Source: Microbacterium sp. VKM Ac-2870 (GTDB taxonomy: Bacteria; Actinomycetota; Actinomycetes; Actinomycetales; Microbacteriaceae). From it: DNA of 64,000 nt. The position numbers and the translations under genes are program-made. Of the stretch, positions 30,502-38,978 are shown in pieces; position 1 is the stretch's first letter, and each line of letters begins with the position of its first letter. Below the pieces are notes generated by a model. It saw only the letters and a list, made by a program, of their open reading frames with translations, had not been told where the DNA came from and made no database searches. The stretch is taken from assembly GCF_015350795.1 (NCBI RefSeq), contig NZ_JADKSH010000002.1, forward strand, positions 310,001-374,000, in the 5' to 3' direction.

Positions 30502-32165
30502 TAGGAGTTCACGCGGATGATCTCCTGTTGGTACGGCGCGATCACGTCGCCCGAGATGCGGCAGTCCAGCAGCAGGAAGGGGCGCTCGGATGCCGGGATC
30601 GCCGCCCACGAGGCGAGTACCTCGAGGTCGGCGAGCGTGCGGACGACGACGCCGTTCGCCCCGACGGAGTCAGCGAGCCCGGCGAAGTTCACCTCGGGGA
30701 TGAGCATCGGCTCGCGCGCGAGCCCCTGGAGGCCGTACAGATTGACCTCCGCGCTGTAGGCCGCATCGTTCCAGACGACCGCGAGCCCGCGGCCGGCCGC
30801 GACGCGCACCGCCGACTCGAGGTCGGCGAGAGCCATCAGGCCGCCGCCGTCGCCGGTGGACAGCACGATGGTCGCGTCGGGTTTGGCGAGCGCGGCGCCG
30901 GGCACCGAGGGGAATCCGAGACCGATCGACTGGTACGCCGTGCCGACCATCATCATGCGATCCGGCGATGCCACGGGCCAGTACATGTTCGCCCACCCGA
31001 GGAAGTGGCCGCCGTCGGTCACCACGACCCGATTGCGCGTGGAGGGGGAGCTCTCCAACAGTTCGCCGATGCGCACCGCGACCGACCGAGGATCCAGCCG
31101 ACCGTCGGGGGCGAGGGCATCGCCGGTGTCGCGGGCACGCAGCGCGGCGATGTCGATACTCTCCCGCCACCGGCTCGCCGACCCGCCGAGGGCGGACAGT
31201 TCTTCGCACAGTGCCTCGGCCACCAGCCGCGCATCGCCGCGGATGAAGCCGCCGACGTGGGGGTGGGTCGCCGCGGGTGCGACGTCCACCTGCACGACGC
31301 GGGTGCCCGGGGCGAACAGTGCGCCGAACCGCATCGTGAACTGGTTGAGCCCGGCGCCGAAGACCACGGCGACATCGGCGGTGGAAATGAGCTCCATCGC
31401 CGCCTCCGTGCCGAAGCCACCGGTCACCCCGAGGTCGTACTCGCTGCGGGGGAAAATGCCGCGGCCGAGCGCCGTCGTCGCGGTGACCGCCCCGATCGCG
31501 TCGCCGAGGCGGCCGAGCGCGTCATCGGCGCCGGCGATCCACGCGCCACGGCCGGCGATCAACACGGGCCGCTCGGCGACCGACAGTGCCCGGGCGAGGT
31601 CGGCGACGGCGGCGCGGGCGAACGGAGAAGGAACGATCGGCGCGGGAAGCGTCGGATGCGGCGCCGCGGGAACAGGGCCGGCCTCGAGCTTCGCGACGTC
31701 GTAGGGGATCGCGAGCACGGTCGGCACCCGGTAGGCGAGGGCATGTTCGATCGCGATGACAGTGGTCGCCGCGGCATCCGTGCGGCCCACGGTGTAGGTG
31801 CGGGCGCCGACGGCCGACGCGAGCGCGATCTGGTCGACGTCCCACGGGCGCGGGCCCGATGTCGGCTCGTCGCCGACGACGATCACCAGGGGAACGTGCG
31901 CCTGCACGGCTTCGGCCAGAGCGGTCAGCATGTTGGTGAACCCCGCGCCGTAGGTGGCCGTCGCAGCGGCGAGCCGGCCGCTGGCGCGGTGATAGGCGTC
32001 GGCGGCGACGACGCCGCCCGCCTCGTGGCGGACGGCGGTGTAGTGCACGTCGGTGGAGCGCTCGAGCGCATCGAGGAAGTGGGCGTTGCCGTTGCCCATC
32101 ACTCCGAAGACGTGGTCGATGTGGGCGGCGAGGGTCTGGGCGACGTGCGCGGAGACGGTAGGCAT
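30501..32165 (-). CDS. Thiamine diphosphate-dependent enzyme, acetolactate synthase-like
   Basis: The 554-residue protein has the three-domain ThDP decarboxylase/synthase layout. The activating Glu is in AVRHEAGGVVAADAYHRASG (about residue 48), the middle domain has NAD/FAD-like binding folds (VAVVFGAGLNQFT), and the ThDP motif GDGGGLMALADLESA...VVWND lies near residues 440-470. It resembles acetolactate synthase large subunits but sits alone, without ilvN or other branched-chain genes, so a catabolic role such as a 2-oxo acid decarboxylase or acetolactate synthase for fermentation is possible. The substrate is not known. An AGGACCC lies before the ATG. Confidence 0.85.
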   Translation of the reverse strand: MPTVSAHVAQTLAAHIDHVFGVMGNGNAHFLDALERSTDVHYTAVRHEAGGVVAADAYHRASGRLAAATATYGAGFTNMLTALAEAVQAHVPLVIVVGDEPTSGPRPWDVDQIALASAVGARTYTVGRTDAAATTVIAIEHALAYRVPTVLAIPYDVAKLEAGPVPAAPHPTLPAPIVPSPFARAAVADLARALSVAERPVLIAGRGAWIAGADDALGRLGDAIGAVTATTALGRGIFPRSEYDLGVTGGFGTEAAMELISTADVAVVFGAGLNQFTMRFGALFAPGTRVVQVDVAPAATHPHVGGFIRGDARLVAEALCEELSALGGSASRWRESIDIAALRARDTGDALAPDGRLDPRSVAVRIGELLESSPSTRNRVVVTDGGHFLGWANMYWPVASPDRMMMVGTAYQSIGLGFPSVPGAALAKPDATIVLSTGDGGGLMALADLESAVRVAAGRGLAVVWNDAAYSAEVNLYGLQGLAREPMLIPEVNFAGLADSVGANGVVVRTLADLEVLASWAAIPASERPFLLLDCRISGDVIAPYQQEIIRVNS

Positions 32166-32293
32166 GGGTCCTCCGAGAGACGGGACGGTGAATGGATGCC
32201 GTATGTGTCTCTCGTGCCCTTTTTTCGAGCACCGGCCGCAACGTCGCGCCCGGACGGTTCCGAGTATAGGGGCGCGATGTCGGGCGTGGGCGG

Positions 32294-32299
32294 CAGGAT
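32294..32299 (+). promoter_or_regulatory. Candidate -10 hexamer of a leaderless promoter
   Basis: CAGGAT lies six bases before the ATG at 32306, a T-to-C variant of the TAnnnT pattern seen at other leaderless starts in the window. Confidence 0.4.
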
Positions 32300-32305
32300 G
32301 GGGCC

Positions 32306-33373
32306 ATGGACCTCGCGCCCCTCCGCGCCGCCCGCCTGGCGGCGCACCGGCTCGACCGGCCCGCCGCCGATCCCGTGGCCGCGGCCCGGCGACTCACCGC
32401 CACGCAGGCGCAGGAGTTCTGGGCGGGACGCTGGGCCCTCGGCATCCGGACAGCAGGGGAGCCGACCCTCGCCGATGTCGACCGGGCTTTCGAGACCGGC
32501 GCGATCGTGCGCTCCTGGACGCAGCGCGGCACGCTGCACATCGTCGCGGCAGAGGACCTCGGGTGGATCCTCGCGCTCACCCGCGAGCGCCAGCAGCGCC
32601 AGGCAGTCGGGATGCATCGCCGGCTGGGGATCGATGCCGATGCGATCTCTCGCGCCGAGCGCGCCGTCCGCCCGGTGCTCGCCGGCGGCAACCGCCTGAC
32701 CCGCGCGGAGTTCGCCGACGTCGTCACCGCCGCGGGAGGCGATGTCACCGCGTCGCGCGGCAACCATCTGCTGTCGGCGCTCGCCGTCCGCGACGTGGTC
32801 GTCTTCGGCCCGGTCGTCGCCCGGGAGGGAGCGCCCACGCGCGAGCAGTACCTCGTCGCCGCCGACGAGTGGATCACCGACGCGCGAAGCCCCGCTGAAC
32901 CGCTCGCAGAACTGCTCGTCAGATACCTGGCGGGCCACGGCCCGGCGACGCTGGAGGACTTCCGCTGGTGGGCGGGGTTGCCGCTGGGGCTCGCGCGCGC
33001 CGGAAGGGAGGCTGCCGCGGAGCGCGTCACCGAGATCGGGGACGCACTGTTCGTCGCGGACTCCAGGGAGATCGAGCCGACCGCGCAGCCCCCGGACGTG
33101 CTCGCGCTGGGCCCCTTCGACGAGTACTACCTGTCGTACGCAGATCGCTCGCGGGTGTGCCCACCGGGCCAGCTCGCAGCGATCGGTCCGATGCTCAACG
33201 GGATGGTCCGTCCGGTCCTCGTTGCCGCCGGCGAGGTGGTCGGTACCTGGCGGCATTCGACCGCGGTGGGCCGACACCATCTCGATCCGGTGCCCGAGCT
33301 GTTCTCTGCGCACGTCGACGCGGCATCCGTCGATGCCGCGCTAGCGCGCTTCGCCCGCTTTCTTCGCGGCTGA
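32306..33373 (+). CDS. Winged-helix DNA glycosylase-like protein (AlkZ/YcaQ family)
   Basis: The 355-residue protein fits the HTH_42 family that contains AlkZ and YcaQ, DNA glycosylases that unhook interstrand crosslinks or remove bulky alkyl bases. The catalytic-type QxQ motif is present as TATQAQEFW (Gln34 and Gln36), followed by WTQRGTLHIVAAEDLGWIL, another family hallmark. The C-terminal part contains LGPFDEYYLSYADRS, also typical. It is a single gene divergent from the ThDP enzyme. Whether it protects against a self-made genotoxin, as Streptomyces AlkZ does, cannot be told; no biosynthetic cluster is next to it. Confidence 0.88.
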   Translation: MDLAPLRAARLAAHRLDRPAADPVAAARRLTATQAQEFWAGRWALGIRTAGEPTLADVDRAFETGAIVRSWTQRGTLHIVAAEDLGWILALTRERQQRQAVGMHRRLGIDADAISRAERAVRPVLAGGNRLTRAEFADVVTAAGGDVTASRGNHLLSALAVRDVVVFGPVVAREGAPTREQYLVAADEWITDARSPAEPLAELLVRYLAGHGPATLEDFRWWAGLPLGLARAGREAAAERVTEIGDALFVADSREIEPTAQPPDVLALGPFDEYYLSYADRSRVCPPGQLAAIGPMLNGMVRPVLVAAGEVVGTWRHSTAVGRHHLDPVPELFSAHVDAASVDAALARFARFLRG

Positions 33374-33401
33374 CCAGATCGCCCCGGGAGAGGAGGTGGG
33401 C

Positions 33402-34730
33402 TCAGCTGAACAGACCCGCGCCGACGTACGAACCCTCTGTCGCCCCGGGCGGAACGGCCCATACTCCGGAGCCGATGTGGCGGATGTACTCGTTCAGCAG
33501 ATCCGTGGACAGTGAGCGCTGCAGGGTGATGAACTGCTCGGGCGAGCGCTGGTAGGCAAGGAAGAAGAGTCCCGCATCCAGGCGGCCGAGGTCCGTATTG
33601 CCGTCGACGTAGTTATACCCGCGTCGGAGAATCCGGATGCCTCCGTTGACATCCGGATGAGCTCGGTGCACGTGGCTGCGGGGGTCGATCGCCGGCCGTC
33701 CTGTCGCGCCGGGCGCGGAGAAGTCGGGCTCGGTCTGCTCGCTGCCGCCCGACAGCGGCGCGCCGTGCGCCTTGTCGCGCCCGGTGATGCGCTCCTGCTC
33801 GCTCAGGCGCACGCGATCCCAGGTCTCGATGAGCATCGCGATCTTGCGTGCGACCAGATAAGAGCCGCCGACGAGCCAGGCGGGCTCGTCGCTCTCGCCG
33901 ACCCAGACGTGCGCGTCGAGCGCGGCGCTGTCGTCGGCGAGGATGTTCGCGGTCCCGTCTTTGAAACCGAAGAGGTTTCGCGGCGTCGCCTGGTCGGCGG
34001 TGGTCTTCGAGGTCTTTCCGAACCCGAGCTGCGACCAGCGCAGGCGAGCCCGGCCGAAGGCGATGCGGCTGAGGTTGCGGATGGCGTGTACCGCGACCTG
34101 CGGATCGTCGGAGCAGGCCTGGATGAAGAGGTCGCCGCCGGTGTGGTCGGGCGACAGGTCATCGCCCAGGAATGCCGGCAGCTTCTTCAGCAGCGCCGGT
34201 GCGCGATCGGCCAGACCGTAGCGGTCGGTGCCGTCGTCGGCGGTGAAGAGCGTGGGGCCGAACCCGAACGTGATCGTCAGTCCGTTGGCGGCCAGCCCCA
34301 CAGCTTCGCCCGTGTCGTCCGGCGGGGCCTCGGGCGAACCGCCCACCGCGCCGCTCGCGGTGACGTCGAGGCCTTGCGTCATGCGTGATGCGGCGTAGGT
34401 CCAGTCCTGCAGCAGCTCGATGAGGTCGGCGCGGGTGGTGCGCGCCATCATGTCGAACGAGGCGAAGTGCAGGTGGTCCTGTACCGGGGTAGTGATGCCC
34501 GCCTGGTGCGCTCCGTAGAACGCGTACGGCGAGGTCGGCGCCGCCGCACGCGAGCGGCCGACGGCGACTCCCGCCGCCGCACCGGCACCGGCGCCCACCG
34601 CGAGACCGGCCGCGCCGACGCCGGCGGCGAGGCCGAGCAGTCCACGCCTGCTGAGGCCGGGCTTCGGCGCGTCGGCGTGCGCCCCTCGCTCCGCGCCGGG
34701 GGCAGACCCGGTCATCGTGTCCTCGCTCAC
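33402..34730 (-). CDS. efeB: Dye-decolorising (Dyp-type) haem peroxidase EfeB, Tat-exported
   Basis: EfeB acts outside the membrane with EfeO and EfeU in ferrous or haem iron uptake. The 442-residue precursor has a twin-arginine signal (SRRGLLGLAAGVGAAGLAVG, near residues 27-46). The Dyp motif GFKDGTANI contains the catalytic Asp, and the proximal haem His is likely in DPRSHVHRAHP. The GTG at 34730 overlaps the efeO stop by four bases; an ATG at 34715 would be five codons shorter and is an alternative. It is the last gene of the efeUOB operon. Confidence 0.94.
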   Translation of the reverse strand: MSEDTMTGSAPGAERGAHADAPKPGLSRRGLLGLAAGVGAAGLAVGAGAGAAAGVAVGRSRAAAPTSPYAFYGAHQAGITTPVQDHLHFASFDMMARTTRADLIELLQDWTYAASRMTQGLDVTASGAVGGSPEAPPDDTGEAVGLAANGLTITFGFGPTLFTADDGTDRYGLADRAPALLKKLPAFLGDDLSPDHTGGDLFIQACSDDPQVAVHAIRNLSRIAFGRARLRWSQLGFGKTSKTTADQATPRNLFGFKDGTANILADDSAALDAHVWVGESDEPAWLVGGSYLVARKIAMLIETWDRVRLSEQERITGRDKAHGAPLSGGSEQTEPDFSAPGATGRPAIDPRSHVHRAHPDVNGGIRILRRGYNYVDGNTDLGRLDAGLFFLAYQRSPEQFITLQRSLSTDLLNEYIRHIGSGVWAVPPGATEGSYVGAGLFS

Positions 34731-35956
34731 TGCAGGATCGTCGACGTGAGCTTGGACAGCGGCTCGGCCAGCGCGTTGATGAGGTCGGTCAGCTGTCGCT
34801 TGTCGGCTTCGGTGAGCTGGCGGTAGTTCACGAAGCCGGCGCTGAGCGAGCCGTGTGTCGCGAGGGCGGCTTCGAGGTCGGCGTAGCCCGAGTCGATACG
34901 CCCCGAGAGCTCCGAGCCCTGGGCGCCGGAGGCGACGGCGAAGTCCTTGACGAGCGAGAACGCCATCTTGGAGCCTTCGACGTTCGCGGCGAAGTCGTAG
35001 AGATCGGTGCCGCTCCACCAGTCCTCTTCGCCGCTGATCTTTCCCGTCGCGACCTCATCCAGAAGGGAGATCGCGCCGTTGGAGATGCCCGCGATGCCCT
35101 GCTCGTCGAGTGCCTTCAGGAAGTCGTCGGAATGCACGTAGTCGTTGAGCTGGCCGACGTCGGCGATCAGCTGAGCGCCGTGCGTGGCGCGCTCTGTGGG
35201 CGTCGACGGTGCCCAGTTCTGCCAGGCCGGGGTGGCGCCGTCGGCGTTGAGCGCATCCTGAGACGGAACCCAGAGGTCCTTCTCGATGCGGTGGAAGCCG
35301 GTCCAGCTGAGTCCCGCCGCCACGGCATCCACTTCGCGGTAGTCGATGCGCGGGTCGAGATCGCCCAGCGATTCGGCCACGGGCTCGATGCGCTCGTAGT
35401 AACCGCGCGTCGTCGGGAAGAGCGCGCGTGCCTTCTCATCGTCGCCCGACTCGTACGCGGCCACGAACGTGGCGGTGGCGGGAACGAGCTGCTCCACCTG
35501 GTCTTTCACGAACGCGGCGTACAGGTCGACGGCCTTCTGCTTCTGGGTGGCGTCGTCGCCCGATGCCTTCACAGCGTCGCCGGTGACCGAGAATGCCGCC
35601 CGACCCACGCCGTCGCCGACCATGCCGGGCTTGCAGAGCGTGAAGTAGTCGCCGGGCTGTGCCACGACCGTCAGCGTGCGGGAGGCGCCGGGAGCAATGT
35701 TCTCGACCTCGCCGACGATGCGCAGACCGTCTTTGGCGAGCAGATAGAACTCGGTCACCTGAGAGCCGCTGTTCGCCACCGAGAATGCCAGGGTGCCGCT
35801 GGTGGCCGTGCCCGTCGACACCTCGCACGAAGTATCGGTGGACGTGACGGTCAGGGCGCCGGAGGCGGCGACATCGGTCTTGGCGACGCAGCCGGCCAGA
35901 ACGAGGGCGGTCGCGCCGAGCGCGGCGACGACTCCCCAGGTGCGCATGCGGGTCAT
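34727..35956 (-). CDS. efeO: Iron-uptake lipoprotein EfeO (cupredoxin + M75 imelysin domain)
   Basis: The 409-residue precursor has a lipobox LVLAGC near residue 22. An N-terminal cupredoxin-like domain (about 30-130) is followed by an M75/imelysin helical domain with the conserved HxxE motif in GFHRIEKDLW. EfeO binds iron outside the membrane and hands it to EfeU. The ATG overlaps the efeU stop (ATGA), so synthesis is coupled. The presence of the cupredoxin domain marks the full-length EfeO type. Confidence 0.95.
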   Translation of the reverse strand: MTRMRTWGVVAALGATALVLAGCVAKTDVAASGALTVTSTDTSCEVSTGTATSGTLAFSVANSGSQVTEFYLLAKDGLRIVGEVENIAPGASRTLTVVAQPGDYFTLCKPGMVGDGVGRAAFSVTGDAVKASGDDATQKQKAVDLYAAFVKDQVEQLVPATATFVAAYESGDDEKARALFPTTRGYYERIEPVAESLGDLDPRIDYREVDAVAAGLSWTGFHRIEKDLWVPSQDALNADGATPAWQNWAPSTPTERATHGAQLIADVGQLNDYVHSDDFLKALDEQGIAGISNGAISLLDEVATGKISGEEDWWSGTDLYDFAANVEGSKMAFSLVKDFAVASGAQGSELSGRIDSGYADLEAALATHGSLSAGFVNYRQLTEADKRQLTDLINALAEPLSKLTSTILQ

Positions 35957-36879
35957 GAGGCTCCTTGGTGATGCGGGACGGGAGAGGGGGAGGCGGATGC
36001 TGCGCGGGCGGGACGCCGGCGCAACCCGCGGACGAACAGGGTGCCGACGATCGCCATGAACACGACCCACGCGACGACCTGCAGCCACGACATCTGAGGC
36101 ATGAATCCGACCGTGGCCTGCAGCAGAGCGGCCAGCCAACTGTCGGGGGCGATCGCACCGGACACGTCGAAGGCCCAGCCGAAGGGGAATGCGGAGGCGC
36201 CGACGGCAACGGTGCCAGCCGCGTCCAGGGGAGCGAGTGCGGAGAAGGGCCCGGGCAGTGCGCCCGCCTCTTGCAGGTCGTGGATCGCGTAGGCGAGAAC
36301 CCCGGCGGCGACGACGACGAGGAACGCGCCGGTCCACCCGAAGAACACGCGCAGATCGAGGCGTACCATTCCGCGCGCGAGCAGCCAGCCGAGCAGGACG
36401 GCGGCGATCAGACCCAGCAGTGCACCGAGCAACGCCGACGGCGTGGCTCCGAACGACTGGACCATTGACCACAGCAGCAGCGTGGTCTCGATGCCCTCTC
36501 GTGCGACCGACACGAAACCGATGAGCACGATGCCCCACAGCCCGCCGGTGGCGAGGGCGCGGTCGATGCTGCCTTCGAGCGTGGCCTTCATGGTGCGCGC
36601 GGTGCGCTGCATCCAGAAGATCATCCAGGTGACCATGGCCACCGCGACGAGCGAGAGCAGGCCGCCGATGAGCTCTTGCGCCTCGAACGTGAGTGCGTAG
36701 GCGCCGAACGTGAGGACGGCTCCGATGCCGACGGCGAGAGTGACCGCGAGTGCGACACCGATCCAGAGGCGGGGCAGCACATCACGGCGACCGATGCGAC
36801 CGAGATAGGCGACGAGGATGCCGACGACCAGCGCGGCTTCGAGGCCTTCGCGGAGGCCGATCAGGAAAGTGGCGAGCAC
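35953..36879 (-). CDS. efeU: High-affinity iron permease EfeU
   Basis: The 308-residue protein is an FTR1/EfeU-type permease with seven membrane segments. The two iron-binding motifs are REGLE in the first helix (LIGLREGLEAALVV) and REGIE in the fourth (VSVAREGIETTLLL). The GTG at 36879 puts the REGLE motif at its usual place; a longer start would add an arginine-proline stretch. The gene is first in efeUOB and lies about 80 bases downstream of a DtxR-type box, so low iron should induce it. Confidence 0.95.
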   Translation of the reverse strand: MLATFLIGLREGLEAALVVGILVAYLGRIGRRDVLPRLWIGVALAVTLAVGIGAVLTFGAYALTFEAQELIGGLLSLVAVAMVTWMIFWMQRTARTMKATLEGSIDRALATGGLWGIVLIGFVSVAREGIETTLLLWSMVQSFGATPSALLGALLGLIAAVLLGWLLARGMVRLDLRVFFGWTGAFLVVVAAGVLAYAIHDLQEAGALPGPFSALAPLDAAGTVAVGASAFPFGWAFDVSGAIAPDSWLAALLQATVGFMPQMSWLQVVAWVVFMAIVGTLFVRGLRRRPARAASASPSPVPHHQGAS

Positions 36880-36960
36880 GTTCGTCTCTTCGGTTTGTTC
36901 GGGTGGGGGAAGCGAGAGTCGACGCCCGCTGCCCCCTCGCAGTCTCACCGGTCATCGCCG

Positions 36961-36981
36961 GTGAGGTTAGGCGAACCTCAC
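36961..36981. promoter_or_regulatory. DtxR/IdeR iron box upstream of efeUOB
   Basis: A 21-base palindrome has perfect eight-base arms GTGAGGTT and AACCTCAC around five bases. Its central 19 bases match the DtxR consensus TTAGGTTAGGCTAACCTAA in 16 positions. On the minus strand it contains TAACCT, a possible -10. Fe-loaded DtxR/IdeR binding here would switch efeUOB off in iron-rich cells. Confidence 0.9.
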
Positions 36982-37142
36982 TAGCAGCGAGCGTACATGG
37001 ATCAGGGCGGCGCTGCCAAGCGCGTGACGCGGGCCGTGGCGTGGGCGACCGCCGTCGATCATCCGGCCAGACGGGGATCGACCGTCGGATCGGCATAGGG
37101 ACTCGGGCACCCCTGCAGGGCGGCATCGGCGCGGAACTCGAC

Positions 37143-37400
37143 GTGCCGCTACGCACTCGCATCGAGTTCGTCCGCACCGGTGGTCGGCGGGAGACGTGGG
37201 CCATGCAGCAGATGCAGCGGTGCATCGCGGCGCTCGCGCACGAACGCTTCGCGACCCACGTTCCCAACGACGACCGCACCCTCGACGAGGTCGTCGAGTG
37301 GATCGCCGCCGACGCGGGCCTCGAGCTCGTCCGTCCACGGTTGACGCCCACGCTCCTCCGGCTGCGGCGGCTCGCCGTCGGCATCCGGCACATCCGCTGA
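37143..37400 (+). CDS. Hypothetical small protein (85 residues), start uncertain
   Basis: The family was not recognised. The frame reads as a normal folded protein from about RTRIEFVRTGG onward, with balanced hydrophobic and charged residues (MQRCIAALAHERFATHVP, LDEVVEWIAADAGLELV) and a basic C-terminus rich in Arg and Leu. The GTG at 37143 is the chosen start, but no good ribosome-binding site precedes it. The coding-like part lies in a 530-base gap between efeU and the RamB-like gene, so it may be a small gene or a remnant of a larger one. It ends 12 bases before the stop of the convergent regulator gene. Confidence 0.4.
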   Translation: MPLRTRIEFVRTGGRRETWAMQQMQRCIAALAHERFATHVPNDDRTLDEVVEWIAADAGLELVRPRLTPTLLRLRRLAVGIRHIR

Positions 37401-37411
37401 CGGGCTGCGGG

Positions 37412-38854
37412 TCAGCCCTGGGCGTGACGGTCGAGGAACGCGTAGACCTCGCCGTCGTCGACGCCCGGGAACGCGCCACGGGGAAGCGGTGAGAACATCT
37501 GCATGTGCACGCGCGCGCTTGGCCACGCGCGTCCCTCCCAGCGCGCCGTGAGGGCGGAATCCGGTCGGCGGCAGCATGATTCGTCGGGGCATGTCGAGGT
37601 CGCCCGCTTCTGCGTCTCGCGTCCGCGGAACCAGCGTGCGTCGTCGAAGGGGACCCCGACAGTGATCGAGAACTCGCCGTCGGGGGTTTTGCCAGTCTGG
37701 CTCGAGCACCAGAAGGTGCCGGTCGGAGTGTCCGTGTACTGATAGTGCTCGATCGTGCGGTTCTGCTCGGAGAACGCCGACCGGGCGGCGAAATGCCGGC
37801 ACACGACCTGGCCTTCCACCGATCCCGTCACATCCATCGGCAGGGGCAGTTCGTCGTTCTCATAGGCGCGACTGATCGCCCCCGAGCCGTCGACGCGCAG
37901 GAAGTGCAGGCGGATGCCGAAGTGCTCAGTCAGCAGGTTGGTGATCCTCATTCCCGCCGCCTCATGGGTCACGCCGAAGGCGTCGCGGAAATCTTCCACG
38001 GCGAGGTTGCGGTCCTTCTTGGCCTGGGCCAGGAACGCGACGGAGGCGGTCTCGGGCATGAGGCAGCACGCCGCGAAGTAGTTGATCTCGAGGCGCTGCT
38101 GCAGAAAGTCGGCGTAGTCGGTGGGCGGAGTGTGACCGAGGAGGCGATGAGCCATGGCTTGCAACGCCATGGAGCGGAGGCCATGCCCGCCGGGGATGGA
38201 TGCCGGGGGCAGGTAGATGCGACCGTTCTCCAGGTCGGTGACCGAGCGGGCCGAATGGGGGAGGTCGTCGACGTAGATGAGTTCGAATCCGAGCCGCTCG
38301 GCCATGAGGCTCACGGTGCGATGCGTGAGCGCACCGGAGACGTGACCGGCCGCCTTGAGATGCTTCTCGGCGAGTTTCTCGATGTCGGGCAGGTAGTTGT
38401 CGCGCGCCCGCATGCGCAGGCGCAGCTCGGTGTTCGCCCGCCGTGCTTCCTCGGGGGTGGCGATCGCCGCCCGCTCGCGGCGCTGCAGTTCGCGGTGCAG
38501 ACCGAGCACCGATTCGATGGTCTCGTCGGTGGTCGCTTTCGTCACGCGGATCGGCGGGATGCCGAGACTGCGGAACACGGAGGACGACTGGGCGCGTTCG
38601 AGTTCCAGTTCGAGAGCCGCGCGGCGGTTCGGAGGCTCGGTGGAGAGCAGATCGGTCACGTCGGTGCCGGTCGCGGTGGCGATCGCCTGCAGCAGTGAGA
38701 GCTTCGGTTCACGCTTGCCGTTCTCGATCAGGCTGAGCTGACTGCCCGCGACGCCGACGATCGCCCCGAGCTCATCCAGGGTGTACCCGTGCGAGATCCG
38801 CTGGTGCCGGATGCGATGACCCAGGGTCGACAGTTCGAGAGAGGTGGCCGCCAT
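37412..38854 (-). CDS. XRE-family regulator with IrrE/ImmA-like domain (RamB/short-chain fatty acid regulator type)
   Basis: The 480-residue protein has an N-terminal Xre helix-turn-helix (residues 8-65: LGHRIRHQRISHGYTLDELGAIVGVAGSQLSLIENGKRE) and a central IrrE-like domain (about 185-300) in which the zinc motif is degenerate (MALQAMAHRLLGHTPP). The C-terminal DUF2083-type domain carries several Cys residues (STCPDESCCRRP). This is the architecture of RamB, a repressor of acetate and glyoxylate genes in corynebacteria, and of Rv0465c. It is divergent from pckG, which RamB-type proteins can control. TAGCAT six bases before the ATG suggests a leaderless transcript. Confidence 0.9.
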   Translation of the reverse strand: MAATSLELSTLGHRIRHQRISHGYTLDELGAIVGVAGSQLSLIENGKREPKLSLLQAIATATGTDVTDLLSTEPPNRRAALELELERAQSSSVFRSLGIPPIRVTKATTDETIESVLGLHRELQRRERAAIATPEEARRANTELRLRMRARDNYLPDIEKLAEKHLKAAGHVSGALTHRTVSLMAERLGFELIYVDDLPHSARSVTDLENGRIYLPPASIPGGHGLRSMALQAMAHRLLGHTPPTDYADFLQQRLEINYFAACCLMPETASVAFLAQAKKDRNLAVEDFRDAFGVTHEAAGMRITNLLTEHFGIRLHFLRVDGSGAISRAYENDELPLPMDVTGSVEGQVVCRHFAARSAFSEQNRTIEHYQYTDTPTGTFWCSSQTGKTPDGEFSITVGVPFDDARWFRGRETQKRATSTCPDESCCRRPDSALTARWEGRAWPSARVHMQMFSPLPRGAFPGVDDGEVYAFLDRHAQG

Positions 38855-38860
38855 TCCTTG

Positions 38861-38866
38861 ATGCTA
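38861..38866 (-). promoter_or_regulatory. Candidate -10 hexamer for the RamB-like gene
   Basis: TAGCAT on the minus strand lies six bases before the ATG at 38854. Just beyond it, TAGCGAA (38865-38871) and TTCGCT (38898-38903) form a spaced inverted repeat that could be an autoregulatory site. Confidence 0.45.
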
Positions 38867-38978
38867 GCGAAAGAATCCCGCTTTTTGATCACACACTTCG
38901 CTGTAAACATGGCTCTGAGGCGCGGAAGGTGGAAGGCAAGCACCGACGATACGGATCCGCCTCGCTGAAGGAGCTGAC

